Assembly (NCBI GenBank): GCA_945952065.1
Contig: CAMFGY010000012.1
Location: 1-64,000, forward strand
Length of the DNA stretch: 64,000 nt
Reading direction: 5' to 3'
From: an uncultured Burkholderiales bacterium
GTDB taxonomy: Bacteria > Pseudomonadota > Gammaproteobacteria > Burkholderiales > Burkholderiaceae_C
In this document: positions 9,192 through 17,060 of the stretch, piece by piece
Layout of the letters: each line of letters begins with the position of its first letter
Numbering within the stretch: the stretch's first letter is position 1
Position numbers and translations under genes: made by a program
The notes under the pieces: model-generated
Told to the model about the DNA's origin: nothing
Database searches by the model: none
Seen by the model: the letters and a program-made list of their open reading frames with translations, nothing else

Positions 9192-9833
9192 TTACTTCTT
9201 CTTGGCTTGCACCTCGTGCACCACATGCTCCATCGGGTCGATCAGCTCGCCGCGCAGCAGGTAGAGCGGGGCCTTGTGGTACAGCATGATGTCGTGGAAA
9301 GGGTCAGTCAGGATCTTGGTCATCCAGGCCACGCCGGTCATCAGGTCTTGCTGAATCCACAGCTGCAGCACGCGGAAGATCAGGCCCGCGGCACCCAGGG
9401 CCAACCAGGCCATGCCGACGTCGTGCACAAAGCCATTGAAGTCGCTGGCGGGCTGGATCAGGCCGAAGGCCGAAGGCTGGAACCACAGCAGGGCGGGGAT
9501 GGCCACCCAAATCGCCAGCAGCACAATCTTGCGCTGGATGTTGTAGCCGATCTTGATTTCTTCTTTGTGTTCATCGGTGGCCTGGTTGACATGGTCGTAA
9601 CCGCGTGGCTCGAAGAAGAAATGGCCGGCCTGGCGGCTGGTCATGGAGACGCACCAGGCCAAGATGGCGGCCATGGCCGGGTCGAAGTACAGCATGCCGT
9701 AGGAGATCACGAAGCAGATCGCGCTGAGCAGATGCAGGCTTTGATTGATGCGGCTGTGGTGGTAGTAGCGGTGGTCGTCCCAGCGCTGCTCTTTCAGAGT
9801 GGCAGCGAGAGTGGGCAGAAAGGGTTTGTTCAC
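9192..9833 (-). CDS. Multi-helix membrane protein, weakly Mpo1/DUF962-like
   Basis: The 213-residue product (GTG start at 9833, VNKPFLPTLAATL) has about four hydrophobic helices. Its N-terminal half has a HHSRINQSLH segment and then SRQAGHFFFEPRGYD, which recall the H-x-N-x-H and G-H-x-x-F-E pattern of the Mpo1/YGL010w (DUF962) family. Mpo1 is a fungal endoplasmic reticulum dioxygenase of 2-hydroxy fatty acids. The likeness is weak and from memory, so function is open. The open frame continues upstream to 9974, but those residues are histidine/arginine-rich and improbable. It is divergent from the glycosyltransferase gene and may share its regulatory region. Confidence 0.5.
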   Translation of the reverse strand: MNKPFLPTLAATLKEQRWDDHRYYHHSRINQSLHLLSAICFVISYGMLYFDPAMAAILAWCVSMTSRQAGHFFFEPRGYDHVNQATDEHKEEIKIGYNIQRKIVLLAIWVAIPALLWFQPSAFGLIQPASDFNGFVHDVGMAWLALGAAGLIFRVLQLWIQQDLMTGVAWMTKILTDPFHDIMLYHKAPLYLLRGELIDPMEHVVHEVQAKKK

Positions 9834-10010
9834 GCGCGTCCTCGATAGCTTGAAGATGGATGAAAGGGGCTGGTAGAGCCAAGGGTCGACCGCCCGCCTT
9901 GCTGTAGGGCAGGGCATGGCTTGGCCGCGATGGTGACGGTGCTGCATGAAAATTCCGTGACGATGCACAGCCATTGGGCCGCGCCGCTGGGTCGCAAACT
10001 AATTGCAGCC

Positions 10011-10028
10011 CTGTCATCGAACTGTTAT
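10011..10028 (+). promoter_or_regulatory. Pho-box-like direct repeat (PhoB site)
   Basis: The sequence CTGTCAT-CGAA-CTGTTAT matches the PhoB consensus of two CTGTCAT heptamers 11 bp apart: the first is perfect and the second has 6 of 7 bases. The orientation drives transcription towards the glycosyltransferase. Its closeness to the ATG at 10051 would give a very short leader, or favour a start at the TTG at 10111. The spacer is less AT-rich than the consensus. Confidence 0.55.
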
Positions 10029-10050
10029 GCGCGCTGGGCACCATGCAGGC

Positions 10051-11292
10051 ATGAAGCACGACACACCGGACGGCATCCTCGTTGACAACTACCCGGCGGC
10101 GCATCGCTCCTTGCGCATCGCCTTCGTCACCGAGACCTATCCGCCGGAGGTCAACGGCGTGGCCATGACCATCGCCCGCATCGTCGAAGGCCTGCACGCC
10201 CGTAACCATGATGTTCAGCTGATACGCCCGCGCCAGGATGCCAACGATTCGGCGGAATCTGCGGTACGTTTCCATGAAGTGCTGATGCGCGGCCTGCCGA
10301 TCCCGCGCTACCCGAATCTGCGCATGGGCGTGCCGTCCAAGAAGGCCTTGGTGCAGCTTTGGTCGGTGCACCGGCCCGATGTAGTGCACATCGCCACCGA
10401 GGGTGCGCTGGGCTGGTCGGCCCTGCAAGCCGCCACGCATTTGAAGCTGCCGGTGTGCTCGGACTTTCGCACCAACTTCCATGCCTACAGCCGTCACTAC
10501 GGCATTGGCTGGCTGTACAAGCCCATCATGGCTTATCTGCGCAAGTTTCATAACCGCACGCAGAGCACCATGGTGCCGACTGAAGCCTTGCGTCGCGACC
10601 TGGAGGCCGGCGGCTTCAAGAACCTGACCGTGGTTTCGCGCGGTGTCGACACCCAGCAGTTCAGCCCCTTGCGTCGCAGCCAGGCCTTGCGCGAGCAATG
10701 GGGCGTGGCGCCGGATGATCTGGTCGTGCTGTATGTGGGCCGCATCGCGCCAGAAAAAAATCTACCCGCATTGATTGCCGCCTTTGAGGCCATCAGCCAA
10801 CACGACGCCCGCGCCAAGCTGGTGGTGGTGGGCAGCGGCCCGCAGCAAGCGGAATTGCAGCAGCGTTTGCCGCAAGCCATTTTTGCCGGCCAGCGCAAGG
10901 GTGAAGACCTGGCCGCGCATTACGCCAGCGGCGATTTGTTCTTGTTCCCCAGCCTGACCGAGACCTTTGGCAACGTCACCACCGAGGCCATGGCCAGCGG
11001 CTTGCCCGTGCTGGCCTTCAATTACGCTGCCGCCGCGCAGCTGATTCGCAGCGGCGACAACGGGGTCTTGGTGCCGATGGACGACACGGCAGCCTTTGTG
11101 CAGGCCGCCGCAAGCCTGGCGGCCGACCGCCAGGCCTTGCGTTGCATGGGCGAGGCCGCTTGCCACACCGCCAGCGCCTTGGACTGGAGCAGCATCGTCG
11201 CCCGCTTCGAAGGCGTGCTCGACGCGGTGATTCACCGCGCCGAAGTGCCTTATCGCTCGCCGATCGTGGCGGCGCGGCAGCGGGCGGTTTGA
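10051..11292 (+). CDS. GT4 glycosyltransferase, glycolipid-type (diacylglycerol glycosyltransferase-like)
   Basis: A GT-B fold retaining glycosyltransferase of 413 residues. The N-domain has IAFVTETYPPEVNGVA, typical of the MgtA/SqdX/Agt branch. The C-domain has YVGRIAPEKN and the E-x7-E motif in SLTETFGNVTTEAMASG. Related enzymes move a sugar from a nucleotide sugar to diacylglycerol or phosphatidylinositol at the inner membrane face, and several are made under phosphate starvation to replace phospholipids. The Pho-box just upstream supports that role here. Start is uncertain: ATG at 10051 (MKHDTP), ATG at 10027, or TTG at 10111, which would put the conserved strand at the N-terminus. A hairpin follows the stop. 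Confidence 0.82.
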   Translation: MKHDTPDGILVDNYPAAHRSLRIAFVTETYPPEVNGVAMTIARIVEGLHARNHDVQLIRPRQDANDSAESAVRFHEVLMRGLPIPRYPNLRMGVPSKKALVQLWSVHRPDVVHIATEGALGWSALQAATHLKLPVCSDFRTNFHAYSRHYGIGWLYKPIMAYLRKFHNRTQSTMVPTEALRRDLEAGGFKNLTVVSRGVDTQQFSPLRRSQALREQWGVAPDDLVVLYVGRIAPEKNLPALIAAFEAISQHDARAKLVVVGSGPQQAELQQRLPQAIFAGQRKGEDLAAHYASGDLFLFPSLTETFGNVTTEAMASGLPVLAFNYAAAAQLIRSGDNGVLVPMDDTAAFVQAAASLAADRQALRCMGEAACHTASALDWSSIVARFEGVLDAVIHRAEVPYRSPIVAARQRAV

Positions 11293-11293
11293 A

Positions 11294-11318
11294 GGGCAGG
11301 TCTTGGAAAGACCAGCCC
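11294..11318 (+). terminator. Hairpin terminator after glycosyltransferase
   Basis: Arms GGGCAGGTCTT and AAGACCAGCCC pair across a GGA loop with a single A/A mismatch, starting two bases after the stop codon. Only a weak T-rich stretch follows (CTTTTCTCC), so termination may be partial. Confidence 0.65.
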
Positions 11319-11417
11319 TCCTACGCTTTTCTCCTCTCGCCTGTTTCAAAAGCGAATTCAAGGGGTCAGCCTAAAAATGCATTCAATGCGAGTTTAGGCG
11401 CGGCAGCCATATCCTTG

Positions 11418-12782
11418 TCACTTGCTCGCCAGGTTCTTCGCAACCTGGCGGATGTACCCGGGCAACAGGTCATCGCCCGCGATCATAGGAGTCGTTGAGA
11501 AAAAGACCCCGACGAGATCGCGCGAGGGATCAATGTACATGCCCTGGAAGAGATTGCCGTGCTTGAACATCGCGCCATCGGCCCAGACTGCGTCGAACTG
11601 CCGACTGTTGAAAGCTGGCAGGTCCTCGCCAAAGACTTGGCCTACCCAGCCGCGGGTCCAGTCTCCAGCCTTGTAAGCCTGGCTGTCTCCTGATGTCTGC
11701 AGGGCTTTCAGCACTGCGGGTGCAACGATCTGAGTCTTGGAAACCTTCTTCCAACTTGGGGTGTAAATCAGCGCATAGCGCGCCAAGTCTTCCAAAGTTG
11801 AATAGCCCAAACCATAAGCGCCAGCCACACCGTCGGGTCCGAGTCCAACCATAAAAGATTGACGTGCCCCGATCTTTGACCAAACTTTCTCGGCAAACAT
11901 ATCTGTGAATGTTCGGCCGCTCGCCCCTTCAATCACATACACAAGCACCTTGGTCGTGAGGGTGCTGTAGCGGGAGGGCATACCTGGCGCTTCGCCCGCA
12001 ATCGGCTCGGCTGAGCGCAATACCTCCAATGGCGTTTCAAGCACGCCATTGCCATTGGGTACGCCGAGTTCTGCGGCGCCGAATCGTTGAAACATCGACA
12101 TCGGGTTCGTCTGGGCTTTGAGATCCTCTTGAATGTCAAGGCCAACGGCCATATTGAGAGCGTCGATGACTCGCACTTTGTCCCAATGTGTACCTTGCAA
12201 TTGTTTGGCATACGCCGTGACAGGTTTGTTCACGTCGATCATGCCCTCAGCTTCCAAAATACTGGCCAACAGCCCGACCGTCGACTTCGTCACCGACGCC
12301 CAAAAATGCGCTTGCTCAGGTCTTAGACCAGGGTAAGCCTCGTACACGACCCTGCCATGATGCAAGATCATGACGGCCTGTACGCGCATCTTTCCATTGG
12401 TCACGTATTCATCGAGCGGCCTGGAACGTGATCCGTCGCGCAGTACAAACGTAGTCGACTTCACGCCGGGGACTGGGTGACGTTGAAGTTGGCTGACTTG
12501 CCCAACAGGTGGGGCAATCGCCATGCGCTGAAACTCAGACAGATGGGTGTTGTAGTAGAGGGCATGGTCACCGCCCATTTGCCAGTGAAAGTTGCTCCAA
12601 TGTTTCCTCGCTTCAGCGATGAAGCTCGTGTCGAACGGGCGCTTGGCAGTAGATACTGGAAGGGTTGCTTGAGCGCCTGGTACCTTCAGAGCTTCCTCCA
12701 AAGGGTTTTGCGCAAGGGCCGCGCTTGTTGCAGCGAACAGCGTCGTGAACAGTGACAGTGAAAAGCGATGCTTGAACTTCAA
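11418..12782 (-). CDS. Exported serine hydrolase, beta-lactamase class C/esterase fold
   Basis: The 454-residue protein has a clear signal peptide (FSLSLFTTLFAATSAALAQ). It carries the penicillin-binding/class C serine hydrolase pattern: S-V-T-K with Ser163 as nucleophile and Lys166, a YST in the place of the Y-x-N motif, and a late HGN in the place of the KTG triad. This set fits the broad beta-lactamase-related esterase/peptidase family and does not by itself mean drug resistance. The TTG at 12782 is chosen because AAGGAGG lies 5-6 bases before it; an upstream TTG at 12800 would place that ribosome site inside the gene. Base composition looks lower in G+C than both neighbours, suggesting transfer. 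Confidence 0.8.
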   Translation of the reverse strand: MKFKHRFSLSLFTTLFAATSAALAQNPLEEALKVPGAQATLPVSTAKRPFDTSFIAEARKHWSNFHWQMGGDHALYYNTHLSEFQRMAIAPPVGQVSQLQRHPVPGVKSTTFVLRDGSRSRPLDEYVTNGKMRVQAVMILHHGRVVYEAYPGLRPEQAHFWASVTKSTVGLLASILEAEGMIDVNKPVTAYAKQLQGTHWDKVRVIDALNMAVGLDIQEDLKAQTNPMSMFQRFGAAELGVPNGNGVLETPLEVLRSAEPIAGEAPGMPSRYSTLTTKVLVYVIEGASGRTFTDMFAEKVWSKIGARQSFMVGLGPDGVAGAYGLGYSTLEDLARYALIYTPSWKKVSKTQIVAPAVLKALQTSGDSQAYKAGDWTRGWVGQVFGEDLPAFNSRQFDAVWADGAMFKHGNLFQGMYIDPSRDLVGVFFSTTPMIAGDDLLPGYIRQVAKNLASK

Positions 12783-13068
12783 ATTTGCCTCCTTGGCCAA
12801 GTTGTGTGCGGTTTGCCTCGCCCCGCTCGCTCCACCCTAGTGGTAATTGCTGCAGTGACTACGGCACGAACTTCAAGTAGTGAATGTATGCGAAGAGCGA
12901 GGGCGTTAGGAATCCGCAGTGAGGCCGGGGTCAAGCCTGGGGTCAGGGCTCGAATCTGAAGCCTCCCCACCTTGGCATTTAGCGCTCTAGATGCTCTCAG
13001 CAAAGGTCAGTTCAAGTCACAAAACTGTTGCCTAAAGGGAATCAAGACGCGAGTTGGGTCGCAGGGAT
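12783..13068. other. Intergenic region, no gene recognised
   Basis: About 286 bp upstream of the serine hydrolase gene and downstream of lplT. Base composition is mixed and lower in G+C than the genes around. Short open frames here lack family likeness, and I see no strong hairpin; the promoter of the hydrolase gene must lie here. Confidence 0.35.
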
Positions 13069-14358
13069 TCAGCCTGGGAACTTCGACACCTTTGCGGCGC
13101 TTGCTTGCAGTCCTGTCGAACCCACCCGCGCTCGCCGCGCCTCCCGCCCCATCAACAGCCCCATCGCCAAGGCAATCGCCAGCCCAAAGCCCCACATCGG
13201 CGCCACGATGGGCACATCCAGCGCGAGCAGGGCGGCGTAGGCGGCCAGCATCAAGAGCACGCTGGCGTTTTCATTGAAGCCTTGCACGGCGATGGAGCGG
13301 CCGGCGCTCAGCAAGGTGTAGCCGCGATGCTGCAGCAAGGCGTTCAGTGGCACCACCATCAGCCCGCCCACCGCGCCCACCAAGACCAAGAGCGGGATCG
13401 CCAAGACCAGGCTTTGGGTGCTAGCAATCGCGGGAATGAATAAGCCCAGTAGCACGCCGAAAACCAACATGCGCTTGGCCGCGTGCAGCGGCACCCAGCG
13501 GCCGGCGGTAGCGGCGCCAGCGATCACGCCCACCGCCACGGCGGCTTGCAGATAGGCCGATTGCGAGAGCGGCAGCTGCAAAACATCGGCCGCCCAGCGC
13601 AGCACCGCCAGTTGCAGCGTGGCCCCCACGCCCCAGAACAAGGTGGTGACGGCCAGCGAGAGGCCGCCGTCGGCATCGGCCCAAAGTTTGCGATTGGCAC
13701 GCCAGAAGTCGCGGCCTAATGCAATCGGGTGAATGCTGCTGGCCGGGTATCGTGCGCCGCTATTGGGCACACCCAGATTGAGCAGGCCGGCCAGGGCGTA
13801 GACCGCCATCAAGAACAGGATGGACGCGCTCAGCCCGCTGGCGCTGAACCAGCCCAGTTGGATCAGGCCTGCTTGCAGATGGGCATAAACGCTTTGGCCT
13901 ATCAGCCAAGGGCTGACCAAGAGTCCGCCCAGCACCGTGCCGAACAGGGCGGCGCAAACCACCGAAACCTCTAACCATCCATTTGCACGCACCAGACGAT
14001 CGGGCCCGACCAGCTCGGTCACCAAACCGTACTTGGCCGGTGCATAGGCGGCAGCGCCAAAGCCAACCAGCGCAAAGGCCGCGAAGGGATGCGTGCCCCA
14101 GGCCAGGCCGCCCACGGCCAGCAGCTTGACCGCATTCATCCAGGCCATCAGCCGGGCTTTGGGGAAGGCGTCGGCCAGCGGCCCAACAAATGGCGCCAGC
14201 AGCACATAGGACAGGGTGAAGCCAAACTTCAGCATCGGGGCCCACCAGCCCGGCAGCTGCAGCTCTTGCAAGCGGGCGATGATGACGATGAGCAGAGCGT
14301 TGTCGGCAAGTGCGGAAGCAAACTGGGCCGCGATCAAGAGGTGGAAACCGGTGGGCAT
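13069..14358 (-). CDS. lplT: Lysophospholipid transporter LplT (MFS)
   Basis: LplT flips lysophospholipids across the inner membrane so they can be reacylated. The 429-residue product is a 12-helix MFS protein starting GFHLLIAAQFASALADNALL, the characteristic LplT N-terminus, with APFVGPLADAFPKARLM in loop 2-3 and the PAKYGLVTELV segment. The ATG at 14358 is preferred to the open frame back to 14433 because AGAGGT sits 9-12 bases upstream and the family begins at this point. In enterobacteria lplT is joined to aas; here no acyltransferase-synthetase is adjacent, and the gene is divergent from the sulfur operon. Confidence 0.9.
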   Translation of the reverse strand: MPTGFHLLIAAQFASALADNALLIVIIARLQELQLPGWWAPMLKFGFTLSYVLLAPFVGPLADAFPKARLMAWMNAVKLLAVGGLAWGTHPFAAFALVGFGAAAYAPAKYGLVTELVGPDRLVRANGWLEVSVVCAALFGTVLGGLLVSPWLIGQSVYAHLQAGLIQLGWFSASGLSASILFLMAVYALAGLLNLGVPNSGARYPASSIHPIALGRDFWRANRKLWADADGGLSLAVTTLFWGVGATLQLAVLRWAADVLQLPLSQSAYLQAAVAVGVIAGAATAGRWVPLHAAKRMLVFGVLLGLFIPAIASTQSLVLAIPLLVLVGAVGGLMVVPLNALLQHRGYTLLSAGRSIAVQGFNENASVLLMLAAYAALLALDVPIVAPMWGFGLAIALAMGLLMGREARRARVGSTGLQASAAKVSKFPG

Positions 14359-14489
14359 GGCGGCGGGAACCTCTTTTATTGTTTTGTTCGGGGGCAGGGG
14401 GCTGTCGAAGTCAAAAGCGTGACAGCCTGGCATGAAACGGCAGTGACAAGCCGGCAGCGCCCGCCGCGTCCTGCCCTAAGATTTGCGCC

Positions 14490-14951
14490 ATGAACATCGA
14501 TTGGCTTCACTTCACCCCCTGGCAGGCGCTGGCTGGCGGGCTCTTGATTGGCTTGGCCAGCGCGCTTTACCTGCTGGGCAATGGGCGCATTGCCGGCATC
14601 ATCGGCATCGTGGGCGAGCCGCTGCGGGCCTTCCTCGGCCCCAAGGCGGCTGGTGCGAGCTCGCAGTCGGCGCGTTTGTTTTTCATCGCGGGCCTCTTGT
14701 TGGCGCCATGGTTGTGGCTGGGCTTTGCGCCTTGGCCGCAGGCGCAGGTGGATGTGGGGCCGCTGGGGCTGGTGCTGGCCGGCGTATTGGTGGGCTTCGG
14801 CGCGCGGCTTGGCAACGGCTGCACCAGCGGTCACGGCGTTTGCGGCTTGAGTCGCTTGTCCTTGCGCTCGCTGGTCAATGTGCTGGTCTTCATGGCGGCG
14901 GGCTTTGCCACGGTGTTTGTGATGCGTCATCTGCTGACGCAGGGGGGCTGA
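14490..14951 (+). CDS. YeeE/YedE-family sulfur transporter subunit (DUF395, first half)
   Basis: The 153-residue membrane protein has about four helices and the signature GARLGNGCTSGHGVCG, whose cysteine lines the conduction path in YeeE thiosulfate transporters. It is half the size of full YeeE and is followed after 3 bp by a second half-size partner, the arrangement known as PmpA/PmpB-like pairs. Together they would import thiosulfate or another reduced sulfur compound, feeding the dioxygenase-rhodanese gene downstream. First gene of a three-gene operon; a TAAGAT -10-like hexamer lies shortly before its start. Confidence 0.88.
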   Translation: MNIDWLHFTPWQALAGGLLIGLASALYLLGNGRIAGIIGIVGEPLRAFLGPKAAGASSQSARLFFIAGLLLAPWLWLGFAPWPQAQVDVGPLGLVLAGVLVGFGARLGNGCTSGHGVCGLSRLSLRSLVNVLVFMAAGFATVFVMRHLLTQGG

Positions 14952-14954
14952 GCG

Positions 14955-15374
14955 ATGTGGCGCGCGGTTTTGGCTCTGCTGAGTGGTTTGATTTTTGGCT
15001 TGGGCTTGATGCTGGGTGGCATGAGCAATCCGACCAAGGTCAAGGGCTTTTTGGATCTGGCTGGCGCCTGGGACCCCAGCTTGGCCTTGGTGATGGGCGG
15101 TGCTGTGGGGGTGGGGCTGCTGGCCTTTGCTCATGCCAAGCGTCAGGCGCGGGCTTGGTGTGGTGATGCGATAGAGATGCCCTCGAACAAAAGCATCGAT
15201 GCGCGTCTGATCTTGGGCGGCGTGCTGTTTGGCGTGGGCTGGGGCATTGCTGGGTTTTGCCCAGGCCCGGCCTTGGTGGCCTTGGGCCAGGGCGTGCAGG
15301 CGGCCTGGATTTTTGTGCCCGCCATGCTGGTGGGGGTTGGGCTGCATGATCGCTTTTTTGCGGCGCGCGGCTGA
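14955..15374 (+). CDS. YeeE/YedE-family sulfur transporter subunit (DUF6691, second half)
   Basis: The 139-residue membrane protein has the GLMLGGMSNPTKVKGFLDL N-terminal motif and a GIAGFCPGPALVALG motif with the conserved cysteine. These correspond to the second repeat of full-length YeeE, so the gene pair at 14490-15374 forms one split transporter. It lies 3 bp after its partner and 33 bp before the persulfide dioxygenase gene, which supports one transcript and a shared function in reduced-sulfur uptake. Confidence 0.88.
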   Translation: MWRAVLALLSGLIFGLGLMLGGMSNPTKVKGFLDLAGAWDPSLALVMGGAVGVGLLAFAHAKRQARAWCGDAIEMPSNKSIDARLILGGVLFGVGWGIAGFCPGPALVALGQGVQAAWIFVPAMLVGVGLHDRFFAARG

Positions 15375-15407
15375 TGATGGGTTTTCGAATATTTGGAGGC
15401 ATTGGCC

Positions 15408-16499
15408 ATGTTGATCTTTCGTCAGCTGTTTGATCCCACGTCGTCGACCTACACCTATGTGCTGGGCGATTCGAACAGCGCCGAGGCGGTGATCATTGAC
15501 CCGGTGTTCGAGCATGAGCGCCGCGACACGGCGCTGTTGCGCGAGCTGGGCCTGCGATTGGTGGCCACGCTGGACACCCATGTGCATGCCGACCATGTCA
15601 CCGGCGCCTGGCTGCTCAAGCAGCGCTGTAGCAGCCAGATCATGGTGGCTGCAGCCTCCGGCGCTGCCCATGCAGACCGCCTGCTGCAGCACGGCGACCG
15701 CGTGGCTTTTGGTTCGCGCTATTTGGAGGTGCGGGCCACGCCCGGCCACACCAATGGCTGCCTGACCTATGTGCTGGACGATTTGAGCCGCGCCTTCACC
15801 GGTGACAGCCTCTTGATCCGCGGCTGTGGCCGCACCGACTTCCAACAGGGCAGCCCGGCCTTGCTGTATCAATCGGTCAAGTCGCAAATCCTCAGCCTGC
15901 CCGGCACCTGTCTGCTCTACCCGGGCCACGACTATCGAGGGCTGACGGTGACCAGCGTGGCCGAAGAGCTGCGCTTCAATCCGCGCCTTGGGGGGGACGT
16001 CAATGAAAGCGACTTTGCGGGCTATATGAACCATCTCGGCTTGCCCCACCCCAAGCTGATGGACAAGGCCGTGCCGGCCAATCTGGTCTGCGGCCGCTTG
16101 GAAGGCGGCGACGTGGCCCTGCACGAAGGCGAGTGGGCGCCGCTGACCTTGGCCTTCAGTGGCATTTGGGAGATCCAAGCCCCGGCCTTGGCGGAGTTGC
16201 GGGCCGACACAAAAGCCAACGGGGCTGTGCAGCTCTTGGATGTGCGTGAACCTGCCGAGTTCACCGATGCCTTGGGTCATATCGAGGGCGCCCAGCTGCT
16301 GCCCCTGAGTCAGCTGTCTGCGCGGGTCTCAGAGCTCGACCCGCAGCGCCCGCTGGTGGCCGTGTGCCGCTCGGGCGCCCGCTCGGCGCAAGCCACGGTG
16401 CTGCTGCAAAAAGCCGGTTTCAAGCAGGTGGCGAACTTGAGCGGCGGCATGCTGCGCTGGCGCGCCGAAGGACTGCCGGTGGTGGGCGGTAGCGATTAA
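15408..16499 (+). CDS. Persulfide dioxygenase-rhodanese fusion
   Basis: The protein (363 residues) joins an ETHE1-type metallo-beta-lactamase domain (about 1-235) with a rhodanese domain (about 255-360). Iron-ligand motifs are visible as THVHADHVTGA (His58, His60, Asp62, His63), TPGHTNG, FTGDSL and YPGHDY. The rhodanese active cysteine is Cys320 in CRSGARS. Such fusions oxidise glutathione persulfide to sulfite and then make thiosulfate, as studied in Burkholderia PRF and CstB. The ATG at 15408 with GGAG nine bases upstream is chosen over the TTG at 15393. No BigR/SqrR-type repressor gene is seen nearby, unlike many related operons. Confidence 0.93.
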   Translation: MLIFRQLFDPTSSTYTYVLGDSNSAEAVIIDPVFEHERRDTALLRELGLRLVATLDTHVHADHVTGAWLLKQRCSSQIMVAAASGAAHADRLLQHGDRVAFGSRYLEVRATPGHTNGCLTYVLDDLSRAFTGDSLLIRGCGRTDFQQGSPALLYQSVKSQILSLPGTCLLYPGHDYRGLTVTSVAEELRFNPRLGGDVNESDFAGYMNHLGLPHPKLMDKAVPANLVCGRLEGGDVALHEGEWAPLTLAFSGIWEIQAPALAELRADTKANGAVQLLDVREPAEFTDALGHIEGAQLLPLSQLSARVSELDPQRPLVAVCRSGARSAQATVLLQKAGFKQVANLSGGMLRWRAEGLPVVGGSD

Positions 16500-16509
16500 G
16501 TGGAGCCGG

Positions 16510-16537
16510 TGCAGCTCTTGTGGGCTGCATGGTTTTC
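16510..16537 (+). terminator. Possible terminator of the sulfur operon
   Basis: TGCAGC / GCTGCA form a 6-bp stem around TCTTGTGG, followed by TGGTTTTC. The stem is short and the T-run weak, but the position 11 bp after the stop is right. Confidence 0.4.
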
Positions 16538-16991
16538 TTGATTTCGGGCTGCCGCGCTCAGCTGGCCCGGCCCGTTGACGGGTGATTGGTGCTCAGCCGA
16601 GTTCGCAGCGAAGCGAATCAAGCGCTGACTTGGCGGCACCTGTTGGATCCCAGAACGCGCGGCGCGCGAATTGAGCTTGCCGCCGCTGACTCGCGCAGTG
16701 CGCCGCGAGGGGAGTTGGCTCGCCCATGCCGACCCGAGCACCCTGAGCCCGGGATTGGGTCGGGTCGCCGGAGCGCGAAGCGCCGTTCTTTCAGCGCTTG
16801 GCCGGATCGACGCCACTCCCGCCGTGCCATCCCCCTCCCGCCTTGAACTTTCCCTGAAAGTGCCGGTGCTTTCTCAAGCTCTGGTTTCAGACCCCTCTGC
16901 AAGTCCTTATTTTTGAACGATTTTTGCTTTTGAAAAATCTGAGAAGTTCGCCCTAAGTGCTTGATTTGAAAGAGAAATTCGACGATTTACC
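16538..16991. other. Long leader/intergenic region before the dcw cluster
   Basis: Around 450 bp without a convincing gene. The first 350 bp are G+C-rich; the last 90 bp turn strikingly AT-rich and include a GATTTTT / AAAAATC inverted repeat (16919-16939). The change of composition fits a promoter region for mraZ. I tested it by eye for RNase P RNA and tRNA features and saw none. Confidence 0.45.
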
Positions 16992-17017
16992 TTGACCCGC
17001 CCGCGTTCGGGTATTAA
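16992..17017 (+). promoter_or_regulatory. Candidate mraZ promoter
   Basis: TTGACC (16992-16997) and TATTAA (17012-17017) resemble -35 and -10 hexamers but with only 14 bp between them, which is short. It sits directly ahead of the MraZ operator repeats, as expected of the first dcw promoter. Confidence 0.35.
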
Positions 17018-17018
17018 A

Positions 17019-17053
17019 GTGTCGAAAAGTGCAATTTGGTGGGTCGCCGTGGC
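17019..17053 (+). promoter_or_regulatory. MraZ operator: GTG repeats at 10-bp intervals
   Basis: GTGTC (17019), GTGCA (17029), GTGGG (17039) and GTGGC (17049) follow each other at exactly 10 bp. MraZ is known to bind tandem TGGG/GTGGG-like boxes separated by 5 bp directly before its own gene. The two boxes nearest the gene fit best. Autoregulation of the cluster is inferred. Confidence 0.6.
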
Positions 17054-17060
17054 GAATTTT

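Noticed and set aside
16538-16991. RNase P RNA, tmRNA or tRNA in the gap before mraZ
   Set aside because: No cloverleaf or conserved RNase P/tmRNA sequence blocks could be found by eye.
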